A stretch of 37,819 bases of DNA from Pseudomonadales bacterium (GTDB taxonomy: Bacteria > Pseudomonadota > Gammaproteobacteria > Pseudomonadales > Azotimanducaceae), in contig JAJDTI010000104.1 of NCBI GenBank assembly GCA_022827245.1, positions 1-37,819 of the forward strand, written 5' to 3'. Positions within the stretch are counted from its first letter, which is position 1, and each line of letters opens with the position of its first letter. Both the position numbers and the translations under genes were made by a program. Below, piece after piece: positions 1-7,481 of the stretch. The notes below the pieces were generated by a model that was not told the DNA's origin, made no database searches, and worked only from the letters and a program-made list of their open reading frames with translations.

Positions 1-2370
1 GACGACGACGAACGGGCATCCGGCGTCGTGGAGGAGATCGTGGTCTCGGCCACGTACCGGGACACCCGACTGATGGACACCCCGCTGACGATCTCCGCGG
101 TCACCGACCACGACATCGTCAACAAGGGCATCGAGGACATCCAGACCCTCTACCAGTCCATCCCCGGCCTCGCCTACCGGAGCAACTCGCAGACCTACAA
201 CACGTTGTCGGTGCGCGGAATCACCCCACCCGCCGCGGGCGGCGGCGCCACGGTCGGCGTCTACTTCGACAACATGCCGATCACGGACGCGAACTCCGGC
301 GGCCTGTCACAGACACTCGGGCCGCTGTTCGACCTCGAACGCGTCGAAGTGCTGAAGGGTCCCCAGGGCACGCTCTACGGCGAGGGCGCGATGGGCGGTT
401 CGATCCGCTACATCACGAAGAAGCCCGACCCGAGCGGCTTCGATTACTCGGCGCAGGCCAGCGTCGAGGCCATCGGCGAGTCGGACGGCCTCTCCTACCG
501 GGCGGACGCCATGGTGAACATCCCGCTCGGCGACCACCTTGCCGCCCGGGCCGTCGTCTACAAACGCGACCGTCAGGGCATCCTCGACCAAGTGGCACCG
601 CGCGACAACGAGGACAGTGATACGTTCCTCGAGGACGGCATGCGGCTGCGCGTCGCCTGGTACCCCACGGACACCATCGAGGTGTCCGCCATGATCAACG
701 TCATCGACGGCGAATACGGCGGTCCCGGGCTTGCGTTCCACTGCTTCTCCGAGTCGACCCCTTCCGACCCGAACGGCCAGGTGCATGTGTACGACCTGCC
801 CGGAACGGTCTGCGAGGGCCAGTTCGACCAGTTCCGGCGTCGCGACCCCTACGTGACGCACCTCGGGCACTGGGACCACCAGAGCGGTGGCTACGACAAC
901 CAGGAGATGTACAACTTCAGCATCGAGTGGGAGCTGCCGTTCGCGGATTTCACATCAAGCACTTCGTACTTCGATCGGACGACGGACTACTCGGAAGAGA
1001 CCAGCCCACGCTACTCAATCGGTCTGATCAATGTCGTGAACGCCGTCTTCGGTCCTGACCTAATGACGGGGCTCGGCGGCGATGGCGCCTTCTACCGCGG
1101 GTCGGAGCGTTTCGTGCAGGAGCTGCGCCTGGTGTCCAACACGGACAGTCGGTGGCAATGGACGGTCGGGGCCTACTACAAGGACGACGAGTCCCAGGGC
1201 GGGGAGCACGCAAGATGTCATAACGGCGGTCCGGCGGTCTATGACGGGCTGGATACGCACTGCTGGCTCCAATACAACTTCTACCCCGAGGTTCCCATCG
1301 CGACCCAAGAGGCGATCGTCGGTTTCCTCAACAGCATCGTCCCGGGCAATACGAGCTACCGTGACTTCGGCGAAGAGGCAGTGTTCGGCGAGTTGAGCTA
1401 CACCATCAACGACCAGTGGGAGATTCTGGTCGGGGCGCGCTACGCCGATGTCTCCTTCGACCTCGTCGTTGCGCCTCCGGGGATAGACAGCCGGTCCAAC
1501 CCGGTGAACAACCTCGGCATCACCACGTCGATTTCCTCGCCCAAGGTGACGCTGACATGGCGCCCGATGACGGACTTCATGATGTACCTGACCTATTCGC
1601 AGGGGTATCGACCGGGCATCGTGAACACCAGCGTCGCAACCAAGGTCGCCGAGCTCGACGCTATCCGGGCCAACAACGCGAGGGCGCAGCAGTACTACGA
1701 CCAGTACCTCGGGCTGCAGACCGTAGACGGTGACGAAGCCATCAACATCGAGCTAGGCGTGAAGGCAACCCTTGCCGACGGCCGCTTCAGCTTCACCGCT
1801 TCGCTCTACCAGATCGACTGGAACGACACGATCGTTGCCTTCAACGACGAGATTCCAGACATTCCCGACGTCAGCCCTCTCGGCTTCAACTTCAACCGCA
1901 ACGAGGGCTCCGCCGAGAGCCAGGGTATCGAGTACGAGTTCCGCGTCGTCCCGATGGAGAACCTGAGCGTGAACTTCGGCGGCGACTGGAACTGGACGGC
2001 CGAGATCCACGCGGCCGCTGCCGGCCGTTACCTCGGCGTGGACATCCAGCCCGGCAACCGGCTGGCGAACGCACCGGAGTACAGCCAGTACCTGGGCGTC
2101 GCCTACGACTTCGGGCTCGGCAACTTCAACGCGACCGCCCGGGTCGACGCGTACTGGGTCGGCGAGTCGTGGAACACGGCGAACAACGAGCGCCCGGCGC
2201 CCGCCTACCAGACCGGTGACGCGAAGCTGCTCATCGGACGCAGCGACTGGCAAATCGGCGTCTACGTCCGCAACATGACCGACGAGCGCGTCGTCTACGA
2301 GCTGAACCAGGTCGGCTACCGGTACGGCCGGCCGCGCACCTTCGGGGTGCAGTTGAACTACAGCCTGTAG
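1..2370 (+). CDS. TonB-dependent outer-membrane receptor, 5' end outside the window
   Basis: The reading frame is open from the first base, so the true start and signal peptide lie upstream; 789 residues are visible. The stretch VVEEIVVSATYRDTRLMDTP near the visible start is a typical TonB box and plug entry, followed by the plug (DIQTLYQSIPGL, then ERVEVLKGPQGTLYGEGAMGG) and a 22-strand-type beta barrel. Such receptors import iron chelates, vitamins or complex organic ligands across the outer membrane with energy from TonB-ExbBD. No ligand can be named; this VTA/SATYR-type receptor is common among catabolic receptors of marine Proteobacteria. The barrel ends in NYSL, so the last residue is Leu rather than the aromatic residue usual for outer-membrane proteins. 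A strong hairpin follows 24 bp after the stop. The family call is secure; the substrate is unknown. Confidence 0.95.
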   Translation, partial: DDDERASGVVEEIVVSATYRDTRLMDTPLTISAVTDHDIVNKGIEDIQTLYQSIPGLAYRSNSQTYNTLSVRGITPPAAGGGATVGVYFDNMPITDANSGGLSQTLGPLFDLERVEVLKGPQGTLYGEGAMGGSIRYITKKPDPSGFDYSAQASVEAIGESDGLSYRADAMVNIPLGDHLAARAVVYKRDRQGILDQVAPRDNEDSDTFLEDGMRLRVAWYPTDTIEVSAMINVIDGEYGGPGLAFHCFSESTPSDPNGQVHVYDLPGTVCEGQFDQFRRRDPYVTHLGHWDHQSGGYDNQEMYNFSIEWELPFADFTSSTSYFDRTTDYSEETSPRYSIGLINVVNAVFGPDLMTGLGGDGAFYRGSERFVQELRLVSNTDSRWQWTVGAYYKDDESQGGEHARCHNGGPAVYDGLDTHCWLQYNFYPEVPIATQEAIVGFLNSIVPGNTSYRDFGEEAVFGELSYTINDQWEILVGARYADVSFDLVVAPPGIDSRSNPVNNLGITTSISSPKVTLTWRPMTDFMMYLTYSQGYRPGIVNTSVATKVAELDAIRANNARAQQYYDQYLGLQTVDGDEAINIELGVKATLADGRFSFTASLYQIDWNDTIVAFNDEIPDIPDVSPLGFNFNRNEGSAESQGIEYEFRVVPMENLSVNFGGDWNWTAEIHAAAAGRYLGVDIQPGNRLANAPEYSQYLGVAYDFGLGNFNATARVDAYWVGESWNTANNERPAPAYQTGDAKLLIGRSDWQIGVYVRNMTDERVVYELNQVGYRYGRPRTFGVQLNYSL

Positions 2371-2393
2371 CCTCCGGGTTCCTTCGTTCCTGG

Positions 2394-2426
2394 AACGGCC
2401 CGCCATCGCGCGGGCCGTTCTCTTTT
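2394..2426 (+). terminator. Intrinsic terminator after the TonB receptor
   Basis: A perfect 10-bp inverted repeat (aacggcccgc at 2394-2403 and gcgggccgtt at 2410-2419) with a 6-nt loop is followed by a short T-rich tail (tctctttt, 2419-2426). It lies 24 bp behind the receptor stop codon. Confidence 0.85.
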
Positions 2427-2585
2427 CCACCGCGACGCCGCCGACCAAAAGCACCATCGTGGAACAGTCTTGACCGTTCCGCGATATGCGAGATCACTCA
2501 TGCGGGAGGGAGATTCGCGACCTGGCGCAGACTCGGCAACGTGCAGCACCACGTTCGCAATCTCGCCACAGGGGCTTCGTCCCGC

Positions 2586-2858
2586 TCAGTAGTGATGCCG
2601 TGCCGCGAGAAACGTCACCCTGTCGCGGTCGACCTGGTAGACGAGCCGATGTTCCTGATCGATCCTGCGCGACCACTTGCCGGCCAACGCGCCTCGCAGA
2701 CGCTCGGGTTTGCCCGAGCCCGTAAAGGGGTCGCGCAGCACCTCTTCAACCAGCCGCAACGTTCGCAGAGCACGGCGCCGGTCCGTCCGCGTCCAATGCT
2801 CGAGATCGGCCAGGAAGTTGCGGTCCATGACCGCTTGCCGCGGTGTCTCCGCGGTCAC
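2586..2858 (-). CDS. yoeB: YoeB/Txe-family toxin (ribosome-dependent mRNA endonuclease)
   Basis: Ninety residues with the hallmarks of YoeB: DPFTGSGKPERL (43-54), KWSRRIDQEHRLVY (61-74) and the terminal HHY. The RelE-fold catalytic residues correspond to Glu52, Arg65 and His89, with the C-terminal Tyr90 that YoeB also requires. YoeB binds the ribosomal A site and cleaves mRNA during translation, and the partner antitoxin blocks it. The start overlaps the antitoxin stop by four bases (ATGA), the usual coupling in these operons. A shorter start at Met11 would give 80 residues and is possible. The active-site residues are intact, so the toxin looks functional. Confidence 0.92.
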   Translation of the reverse strand: MTAETPRQAVMDRNFLADLEHWTRTDRRRALRTLRLVEEVLRDPFTGSGKPERLRGALAGKWSRRIDQEHRLVYQVDRDRVTFLAARHHY

Positions 2859-3139
2859 TCGTCCGCCAGGCCGAGTCGCTGCCTGAGCGCCCGCACGTCG
2901 ACGGTTTCTCCCTCGCCACGGGCTGCCCGTTCACCGGCTTCGAGCAGGCGTCGGGCGTTCTTCGGCGAACGCAGGAGATGCGCCGTCTCGAGCCAGCCGG
3001 TGAGTTCCTCCGCCGCGATGAGGGCGACGGCCTCCCGGCCGCGGCGCCGGATCAGCACGGGCTCACGTGTGTCGGTGACCTGATCCATCAGCGCGGCCAG
3101 ACGTTGCCTGGCCTGTGTGTAAGTTGTCTCGTGGATCAT
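2855..3139 (-). CDS. yefM: Phd/YefM-family antitoxin
   Basis: The 94-residue product starts MIHETTYTQARQRLAALMDQ, the standard Phd/YefM N-terminal DNA-binding fold, then RRRGREAVALIAAEEL and a C-terminal acidic tail that would wrap the toxin. The ATG at 3139 is preferred because GGAG lies nine bases upstream (3149-3152) and family members begin at this point; a GTG five codons earlier (3154) is also open. It forms an operon with the YoeB toxin, with a four-base overlap. YefM-type proteins repress their own promoter, with the YefM-YoeB complex binding more strongly. The palindrome at 3157-3177 just upstream is the likely operator. Confidence 0.92.
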   Translation of the reverse strand: MIHETTYTQARQRLAALMDQVTDTREPVLIRRRGREAVALIAAEELTGWLETAHLLRSPKNARRLLEAGERAARGEGETVDVRALRQRLGLADE

Positions 3140-3148
3140 CGTGCGTGG

Positions 3149-3152
3149 CTCC
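3149..3152 (-). promoter_or_regulatory. Ribosome binding site that sets the antitoxin start at 3139
   Basis: GGAG on the minus strand lies nine bases before the ATG at 3139. The alternative GTG at 3154 lies upstream of this site and has no comparable Shine-Dalgarno sequence. Confidence 0.55.
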
Positions 3153-3156
3153 ACTT

Positions 3157-3177
3157 ACGTACAGAAACACTGTACGT
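3157..3177. promoter_or_regulatory. Palindromic operator candidate of the YefM-YoeB module
   Basis: ACGTACAG (3157-3164) and CTGTACGT (3170-3177) form a perfect 8-bp inverted repeat around a 5-bp spacer, 17 bp before the antitoxin ATG. Each arm carries TGTAC, close to the TGTACA core bound by Escherichia coli YefM. The perfect symmetry and position support autoregulation; binding itself is inferred. Confidence 0.75.
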
Positions 3178-3355
3178 CCGCGACGCTTCGGGAGTCAACG
3201 TCAGTCGGACCGGCGACGAGCCTGCGAGGCTCGGCCTGCGTTCTTCCGAGACACGGACCCCGCACCGCGGGCGGTTTTGGGTTGGGCGGTCCGTGAGAGC
3301 CTGATCGAGTCGGCGGGCCTATCGCAACCGGCCTTGCTCCCCAGCCACCACAACC

Positions 3356-3379
3356 AATAGACTAGGCACCTGGTCTATT
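3356..3379. promoter_or_regulatory. Palindromic operator candidate of the Phd-VapC module
   Basis: AATAGACTAGG (3356-3366) and CCTGGTCTATT (3369-3379) form 11-bp arms with one mismatch and a 2-bp centre, ending 12 bp before the antitoxin ATG and directly before its GGGAGG ribosome site (3381-3386). Position and symmetry are typical of a TA autoregulatory operator. Confidence 0.75.
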
Positions 3380-3391
3380 CGGGAGGCCCTG

Positions 3392-3637
3392 ATGTCTACG
3401 GTAGGGTCGTACGAGGCAAAGACGCGGCTTCCCGAGTTGCTTCGATCCGTGGAACAGGGAGAGACGGTGACGATTACCCGGCGCGGCGTGCCCATCGCCC
3501 GGATCGTCGGCGTCGACGACGGGCGAAGCGAACGCGTGGGGGACGTCATCGACCGGATGCGCGCTGCCCGAGCGCGCCGGCCGTCCGTCTCGACCGCGGA
3601 GATACTCGCGGCCAGGGATCGCGGACGCCGCGGCTGA
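3392..3637 (+). CDS. Phd-type antitoxin of a VapC module
   Basis: The 81-residue protein begins MSTVGSYEAKTRLPELLRSV and continues GETVTITRRGVPIARIVGV, the Phd/YefM-like DNA-binding fold often paired with VapC toxins. The basic, helical C-terminus (residues 50-81) should be the toxin-neutralising part. GGGAGG lies five bases before the ATG. The stop overlaps the toxin start by one base (TGATG), so the two are translationally coupled. It probably represses its own promoter through the palindrome at 3356-3379. Confidence 0.92.
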   Translation: MSTVGSYEAKTRLPELLRSVEQGETVTITRRGVPIARIVGVDDGRSERVGDVIDRMRAARARRPSVSTAEILAARDRGRRG

Positions 3638-4041
3638 TGCCATTCGTGATCGACGCTTCGGTTGCCGCATCGTGGTGCTTCGAGGACGAGCAGGCATCCG
3701 CAGCCGAGTCGGCAATGGAACGGCTCCGCGCCGACGAGGAGGCGATCGCCCCCGCCCTCTGGTGGGTGGAGATCCGCAACATCCTTATCGTCAGTGAGCG
3801 TCGCAGGCGCATCGAGCCGGACGATGCGGACACGTTCCTCGACGATCTCGGCCGCCTCCCCGTCCGTGTCCAGTGGGAGTCCGGCAGCGGCCGGGTCATG
3901 GCGCTCGCACGCAAGCATGGCCTGACGGCTTACGATGCCGCGTACCTCGATCTCGCGCTGCGGCTAGCCGTCCCCCTTGCGACACTGGACCGGGCGCTGG
4001 CCCGGGCGGCCGAGGCCGAGGGGGTTCAGATCGTGCGCTGA
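3637..4041 (+). CDS. vapC: VapC-family PIN-domain toxin (endoribonuclease)
   Basis: A 134-residue PIN domain. The four acidic residues that hold Mg2+ are visible as Asp6 (FVIDASVA), Glu45 (WWVEIRN), Asp100 (TAYDAAYLDLA) and Asp118 (ATLDRAL). VapC toxins are ribonucleases, several of which cut tRNA or rRNA; the target here cannot be read from sequence. All active-site residues are present, so the toxin should be active when its antitoxin is lost. The neighbouring YoeB module runs the other way, leaving the two antitoxin promoters about 180 bp apart. Confidence 0.93.
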   Translation: MPFVIDASVAASWCFEDEQASAAESAMERLRADEEAIAPALWWVEIRNILIVSERRRRIEPDDADTFLDDLGRLPVRVQWESGSGRVMALARKHGLTAYDAAYLDLALRLAVPLATLDRALARAAEAEGVQIVR

Positions 4042-4049
4042 CGCGGGTT

Positions 4050-4664
4050 TCAGAGCCGTACCGGCCCGCCCGCCTGGTCCGTCAACCCCTCCACGTCAAA
4101 CGTCATCATGACCAGGTCCCGGGACCTGCCGGTGCGGTCCAGCACGAAGTCCGCCAACAGCGCTTCCGGGACGAACCCCAGCCGGCGGAACGCCGCCTGG
4201 GCCCCGTGTTGGTCCGTGGTCATCTGCGCCTCGAGCTTCTGCAGCGCAAACGCCCGCGCCATGTCGAAGACGTGCGACACCAGCAGCCGGCCCAGCCCCT
4301 GCGCGCGCACGGCCGGCGCCACGTTGACGCGGAGTTCGCCCACGTGGCGCATCCACGGCGCAGGGTTTCGATGCACGGCGGCGTAGCCCACGAAGACATC
4401 GCCCTGGTACGCGGCAAGCGCGGCCATGCTGCCGTTGCGGATGTCGCCCACCCACTCGTCGACGACATCGGCCTCGGTCAGGTCCACGCGCAGAAACAGG
4501 AGATCCTCCTCGGGCAGCGCCCGCGCGAACCCGAGAATCGCATCCCGGTCGTCCGACGACATCACCCGCAGCTCGATGGACGAGCCATCCGCAAGCTGGA
4601 ACGCCCGCGGATACTGGTCCGCCAGGCCGCTGGTATCAAACCCGTCGTTCGTTGCCTTGGCCAC
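4050..4664 (-). CDS. GNAT-family N-acetyltransferase
   Basis: A 204-residue protein with the GNAT fold across residues 30-200. The acetyl-CoA pyrophosphate loop is seen at residues 113-125 (VNVAPAVRAQGLG), followed by the helix GRLLVSHVFDMA and the C-terminal FRRLGFVPEALL motif. These enzymes transfer an acetyl group from acetyl-CoA to an amine; the acceptor is unknown. The start is a GTG with AGGGG about ten bases upstream. The gene begins 13 bp after the stop of the WS/DGAT gene on the same strand and is probably co-transcribed with it. Confidence 0.87.
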   Translation of the reverse strand: MAKATNDGFDTSGLADQYPRAFQLADGSSIELRVMSSDDRDAILGFARALPEEDLLFLRVDLTEADVVDEWVGDIRNGSMAALAAYQGDVFVGYAAVHRNPAPWMRHVGELRVNVAPAVRAQGLGRLLVSHVFDMARAFALQKLEAQMTTDQHGAQAAFRRLGFVPEALLADFVLDRTGRSRDLVMMTFDVEGLTDQAGGPVRL

Positions 4665-4677
4665 TTGTCATCTGCCC

Positions 4678-6135
4678 CTATGGTGTCGCGTCAGCCTGCC
4701 CGGTTTCCCGATGGGCCTCGTCAAGCAGGTCCTCGAACGCGGCGCGGACCCCCTCGACGATCAGTTCCAGGTCGGGAAGCAGCCGCGGTTCGCAAATGAA
4801 CCCGAAGAACAACTCCTTGTTGTAGCTCAGGATCGTGATGCTGAAGCCGACGTTGCCCGTCAGCACGAGAAGCCCGATGGTGTCGAGCACCTTGTGCCCG
4901 GCCAGGTACTGAGGCACCTGCACGCCGGGCACGTTCGTGCAGACGAAGTTGATGCCCGGGTTCGGCGGCCGCCAGCCGATGTTCGGCGGCACCGGCGCGG
5001 GCACCCGGGCGGCGAGCGCGGTCGGATCCAGCGGCGTGCCGACGAGCTGCGTGGGCGCCATCGCCAGCGGCCAGACGTTCCCGGCGGTTTCCGATACGAG
5101 GGTCATCGCCTGTGCCTCCTCCCGGCCCTTGATGCGCTCCATCTCGGTGCGCACCGCCGCGAGACGCGCGCGGCTCGGCATGGGCCACGCCGGCAGCATC
5201 GGAAACACCGCGGAGACCTGGTTGCCGAGCGTACCGCCCTGGTCCTCCGTGCGGACGTTCACCGGGCACATGATCCGCAGGTGCTGCCTGTCGACCCGTT
5301 CGCCGTGCGCGCGCAGATAACGGGCAACCGCTTCCGACACGACGGTCAGCGCCACGTCGTTGATCGTCCCGCCGAGGGCGCGTCGAATCTCCCGTATCTC
5401 GCCGAACGGCTTCTTCAGGTAGAGCACCCGTCGCCGCGGCCCGACCGCGCCCGCGTTGAACGGGGCCGTAATCGCCGGGCGCATCAGGAAGTTGCCGAAG
5501 ACCTCCGCGGCGCGCCCCACCAGTTCGCGCTGCTTCGGGGTGTTCGGCAACAGGCTGCGCGAACTCGCGTCCCCGAGCTTCGCGAGATTCTCCCGCAGGG
5601 CCTCGCCGAACAGGTCCACGCCGGTCTGCGCCGCAGCAGGGCGCCACGGGGCCTCTGGCGGTTCGATCTCCCGGGGGGTCGGCTGGAAGTCGTAGATCAC
5701 GGTCGTCAGCTCCACACCGGAGGCGCCGTCGATCATGGCGTGATGGGTCATCTGCAGGATCAGCGTGCGGTCCGGAATCCCCGTGATGACGTACACCAGC
5801 CACAGGGGACGACGACGATCGAGCATCGGTTCGTTGAGCTTCGTCGCGGCGTCGATGCCATCCTGCAGGGTCGCGTCCGGCGGCAACTCGTGATGCCGAA
5901 TGTGGTAGCCGAGATCGAAGTCGGGATCGTCCACCCACTTGGCATGACTCAGGTTGAGCGGGACGTGGGCGATCTTGCGCCGATAGCTCGGAACGAGATG
6001 GATGCGCTCCGCGAAGTGCTCGTGGACGCGCGCACGACTCAACTCCCCTTCCAGCACGTAGATCGAAGAGATATGCATCGGACCACTGGCCGATTCCGTG
6101 TACAGGAACGACGCATCCATGGGGCTGAGTCTCAT
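4678..6135 (-). CDS. WS/DGAT-family acyltransferase (wax ester synthase / acyl-CoA:diacylglycerol acyltransferase)
   Basis: The 485-residue product starts MRLSPMDASFLYTES, a standard WS/DGAT opening, and carries the catalytic HHAMIDG motif (HHxxxDG) at residues 131-137, PLWLVYVI just before it, and GTINDVALTVVSEAVARYL further on, which matches the second conserved ND motif. The family transfers a fatty acyl group from acyl-CoA to a long-chain alcohol or diacylglycerol, making storage wax esters or triacylglycerol at the cytoplasmic membrane. The start at 6135 is chosen because AAGGGAG lies seven bases upstream; an 18-codon extension has no such support. It is followed by a GNAT gene in the same transcription unit. 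Confidence 0.92.
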   Translation of the reverse strand: MRLSPMDASFLYTESASGPMHISSIYVLEGELSRARVHEHFAERIHLVPSYRRKIAHVPLNLSHAKWVDDPDFDLGYHIRHHELPPDATLQDGIDAATKLNEPMLDRRRPLWLVYVITGIPDRTLILQMTHHAMIDGASGVELTTVIYDFQPTPREIEPPEAPWRPAAAQTGVDLFGEALRENLAKLGDASSRSLLPNTPKQRELVGRAAEVFGNFLMRPAITAPFNAGAVGPRRRVLYLKKPFGEIREIRRALGGTINDVALTVVSEAVARYLRAHGERVDRQHLRIMCPVNVRTEDQGGTLGNQVSAVFPMLPAWPMPSRARLAAVRTEMERIKGREEAQAMTLVSETAGNVWPLAMAPTQLVGTPLDPTALAARVPAPVPPNIGWRPPNPGINFVCTNVPGVQVPQYLAGHKVLDTIGLLVLTGNVGFSITILSYNKELFFGFICEPRLLPDLELIVEGVRAAFEDLLDEAHRETGQADATP

Positions 6136-6142
6136 CGTTGCA

Positions 6143-6149
6143 CTCCCTT
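6143..6149 (-). promoter_or_regulatory. Ribosome binding site that sets the WS/DGAT start
   Basis: AAGGGAG on the minus strand sits seven bases before the ATG at 6135 and selects it over the upstream in-frame start at 6189. Confidence 0.7.
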
Positions 6150-6261
6150 GGCAACGCCTCGGCGCCGGCACACAGCGGCGAACGCGCAAGCGTATTGAAC
6201 TGCGCCCGGAGACGCCAGAGCCGGGCCGGTCAGAGCCGGGCCGGTCAGCGATTCACGGAAC

Positions 6262-6636
6262 CTATCCGGTCGCGCTATCGGCCAGCTCGTACTCCTGGAC
6301 AAGCAGGTCCGCCGGCACATTCCATTCGGCCGACAGCGCGCGGATCATTGGCAACGTCAGAGCGCGCCGACGGTGCAGCACTTCTGACGCGCGGGGCTGC
6401 GAGCCAAGCAGCCGCGCGAGGTCCTTCTGCCGGTAGCCGCGAGCCTCCATGACATGCTCGATCACCGCGACGGGGTCGGGCGCCGCCACCGGCCAGCGCT
6501 CTGCCTCATACGCCTCGATCAGCACAGAAAGGACTTCGAGCCGGTCGCCTTCGGGAGTGTCGGCCGCCGCGCCCATCAAACCATCGACCTCGGCGAGCGC
6601 GAGGTCGTACTCGGCCTCGTTTCGAATGGGTTTCAT
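6262..6636 (-). CDS. higA: HigA-family antitoxin (XRE-type HTH)
   Basis: The 124-residue protein starts MKPIRNEAEYDLALAEVDGL, the HigA N-terminal region, and has an XRE helix-turn-helix from about residue 57 to 112 (ARGYRQKDLARLLGSQPRASEVL, with the recognition helix in the second half). HigA neutralises HigB and represses the higBA promoter. The chosen ATG begins 20 bp after the toxin stop; another ATG at 6663 overlaps the toxin end and would add nine residues. The toxin-first gene order is the hallmark of higBA modules. No clear Shine-Dalgarno sequence is seen, so translation may depend on coupling to higB. Confidence 0.9.
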   Translation of the reverse strand: MKPIRNEAEYDLALAEVDGLMGAAADTPEGDRLEVLSVLIEAYEAERWPVAAPDPVAVIEHVMEARGYRQKDLARLLGSQPRASEVLHRRRALTLPMIRALSAEWNVPADLLVQEYELADSATG

Positions 6637-6655
6637 GGACCCAAGAACTGGGTGG

Positions 6656-6949
6656 CTAGACATTGGAAGCGTCGATCCTGTCGTACGCGGCGTGCGACCC
6701 GATGAACCGGACAAACCCAAGGCGGCGGGAGTAGTCGAATCGGACGACCAACCGGTATCGGTTGCCTCCTATGTTGAAGACCACCCGATCACCACCGACG
6801 ATACTCGCGTTCCCGTACATGGCCTTGACCTCCGCAGGCGAAGACCAGTCGGCCTTCGCGGCTACCGCGTACCATGCCTTGAGCGGCTGTTCGGCGCGAA
6901 TCTCCTTGTCCCAGAACTCGCGCAACGTCCGCTTGGCGATGATGCGCAT
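6656..6949 (-). CDS. higB: HigB-family toxin (mRNA interferase)
   Basis: The 97-residue product MRIIAKRTLREFWDKEIRAE..., then QPLKAWYAVAAKADWSSPAEVKAMYGNAS and VVFNIGGNRYRLVVRFDY, ending FIGSHAAYDRID, matches the HigB toxin family along its whole length. HigB toxins cut mRNA on the ribosome. The frame stays open upstream to 7303, but that extension has no family similarity; the ATG at 6949 gives the standard toxin length. There is no clear Shine-Dalgarno sequence before it, and -10-like sequences lie only a few bases upstream, so the mRNA may be leaderless. The pair looks intact. Confidence 0.93.
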   Translation of the reverse strand: MRIIAKRTLREFWDKEIRAEQPLKAWYAVAAKADWSSPAEVKAMYGNASIVGGDRVVFNIGGNRYRLVVRFDYSRRLGFVRFIGSHAAYDRIDASNV

Positions 6950-6964
6950 GACCGGAGGATAGAA

Positions 6965-6981
6965 TATCCCACTACGGGATA
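6965..6981. promoter_or_regulatory. Inverted repeat in the higBA promoter region
   Basis: TATCCC (6965-6970) and GGGATA (6976-6981) form a perfect 6-bp inverted repeat with a 5-bp spacer, 15 bp before the higB ATG. TATTCT and TATCCT, read on the minus strand between repeat and start, resemble a -10 box. It is a reasonable HigA operator candidate; the short arms make it less certain than the two other TA operators. Confidence 0.5.
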
Positions 6982-7055
6982 ACAGGGCCAAACGAGCTAA
7001 TGGAGAGGTGTCGTGGCGTGGAAGCACCGCGAGCCGTTGTGGGTGGCATCGGCCG

Positions 7056-7406
7056 CTACGCGTCGAAACCACCGCCCCTGATCGTCGCGACCACCTCCGA
7101 AATGCGCGAGACCGGGTGTACGGCAATGCGATCGTCAAGCACGTACGCGTCGTTCCCCGGGTACAGGATCCACAAGTAGTCGAGCCCGAGATCCTCCAGT
7201 GCGACCCGCATCGAGCGCGTCGTGCCGGGTGCATCGGCCATCTTGCACTCAAAGCCGTAGCGCCTGCCGTCATGGGAAACCAGCAGGTCGAGCTCCGCGC
7301 CACCGTGCGTCGCCCACAAGTAGGCGTTGTCGTCCTCCAGCAGCGTCAACAGCCGCCGGCGCGATCCACCAGGACGCGAAGCGTCTCGAAATCCTTGAAA
7401 ATGCAC
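7056..7406 (-). pseudogene. Remnant of a DUF4143-type AAA ATPase (C-terminal end only)
   Basis: A 116-codon frame matches only the C-terminal DUF4143 region of large ATP-binding AAA proteins: AYLWATHGGAELDLLVSHDG, GFECKMADAPGTTRSM and the closing segment with LDYLWILYPG. Complete proteins are about 400 residues and carry a Walker A site, which is absent here. The frame has a stop two codons before the first possible start (GTG at 7406), and the DNA upstream runs into the next gene after 75 bp. I read it as the end of a broken gene; expression of the fragment cannot be excluded. Confidence 0.65.
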
Positions 7407-7481
7407 TTCTCAACACGGGATTTCCAAGGACTCCTTGCCGCATGCCACGGGTCGGCGCCACGAAGTGCGGATACCAGTGCG

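Noticed and set aside
2427..2585. A small gene or RNA between the TonB receptor terminator and the YoeB toxin
   Set aside because: Only an imperfect inverted repeat around 2513-2573 is visible, which may end the toxin transcript; nothing else is supported.
4426..6198. A 590-codon frame opposite the WS/DGAT gene
   Set aside because: Arg/His/Pro-rich translation without any family pattern; it mirrors the codon bias of the real gene on the other strand.
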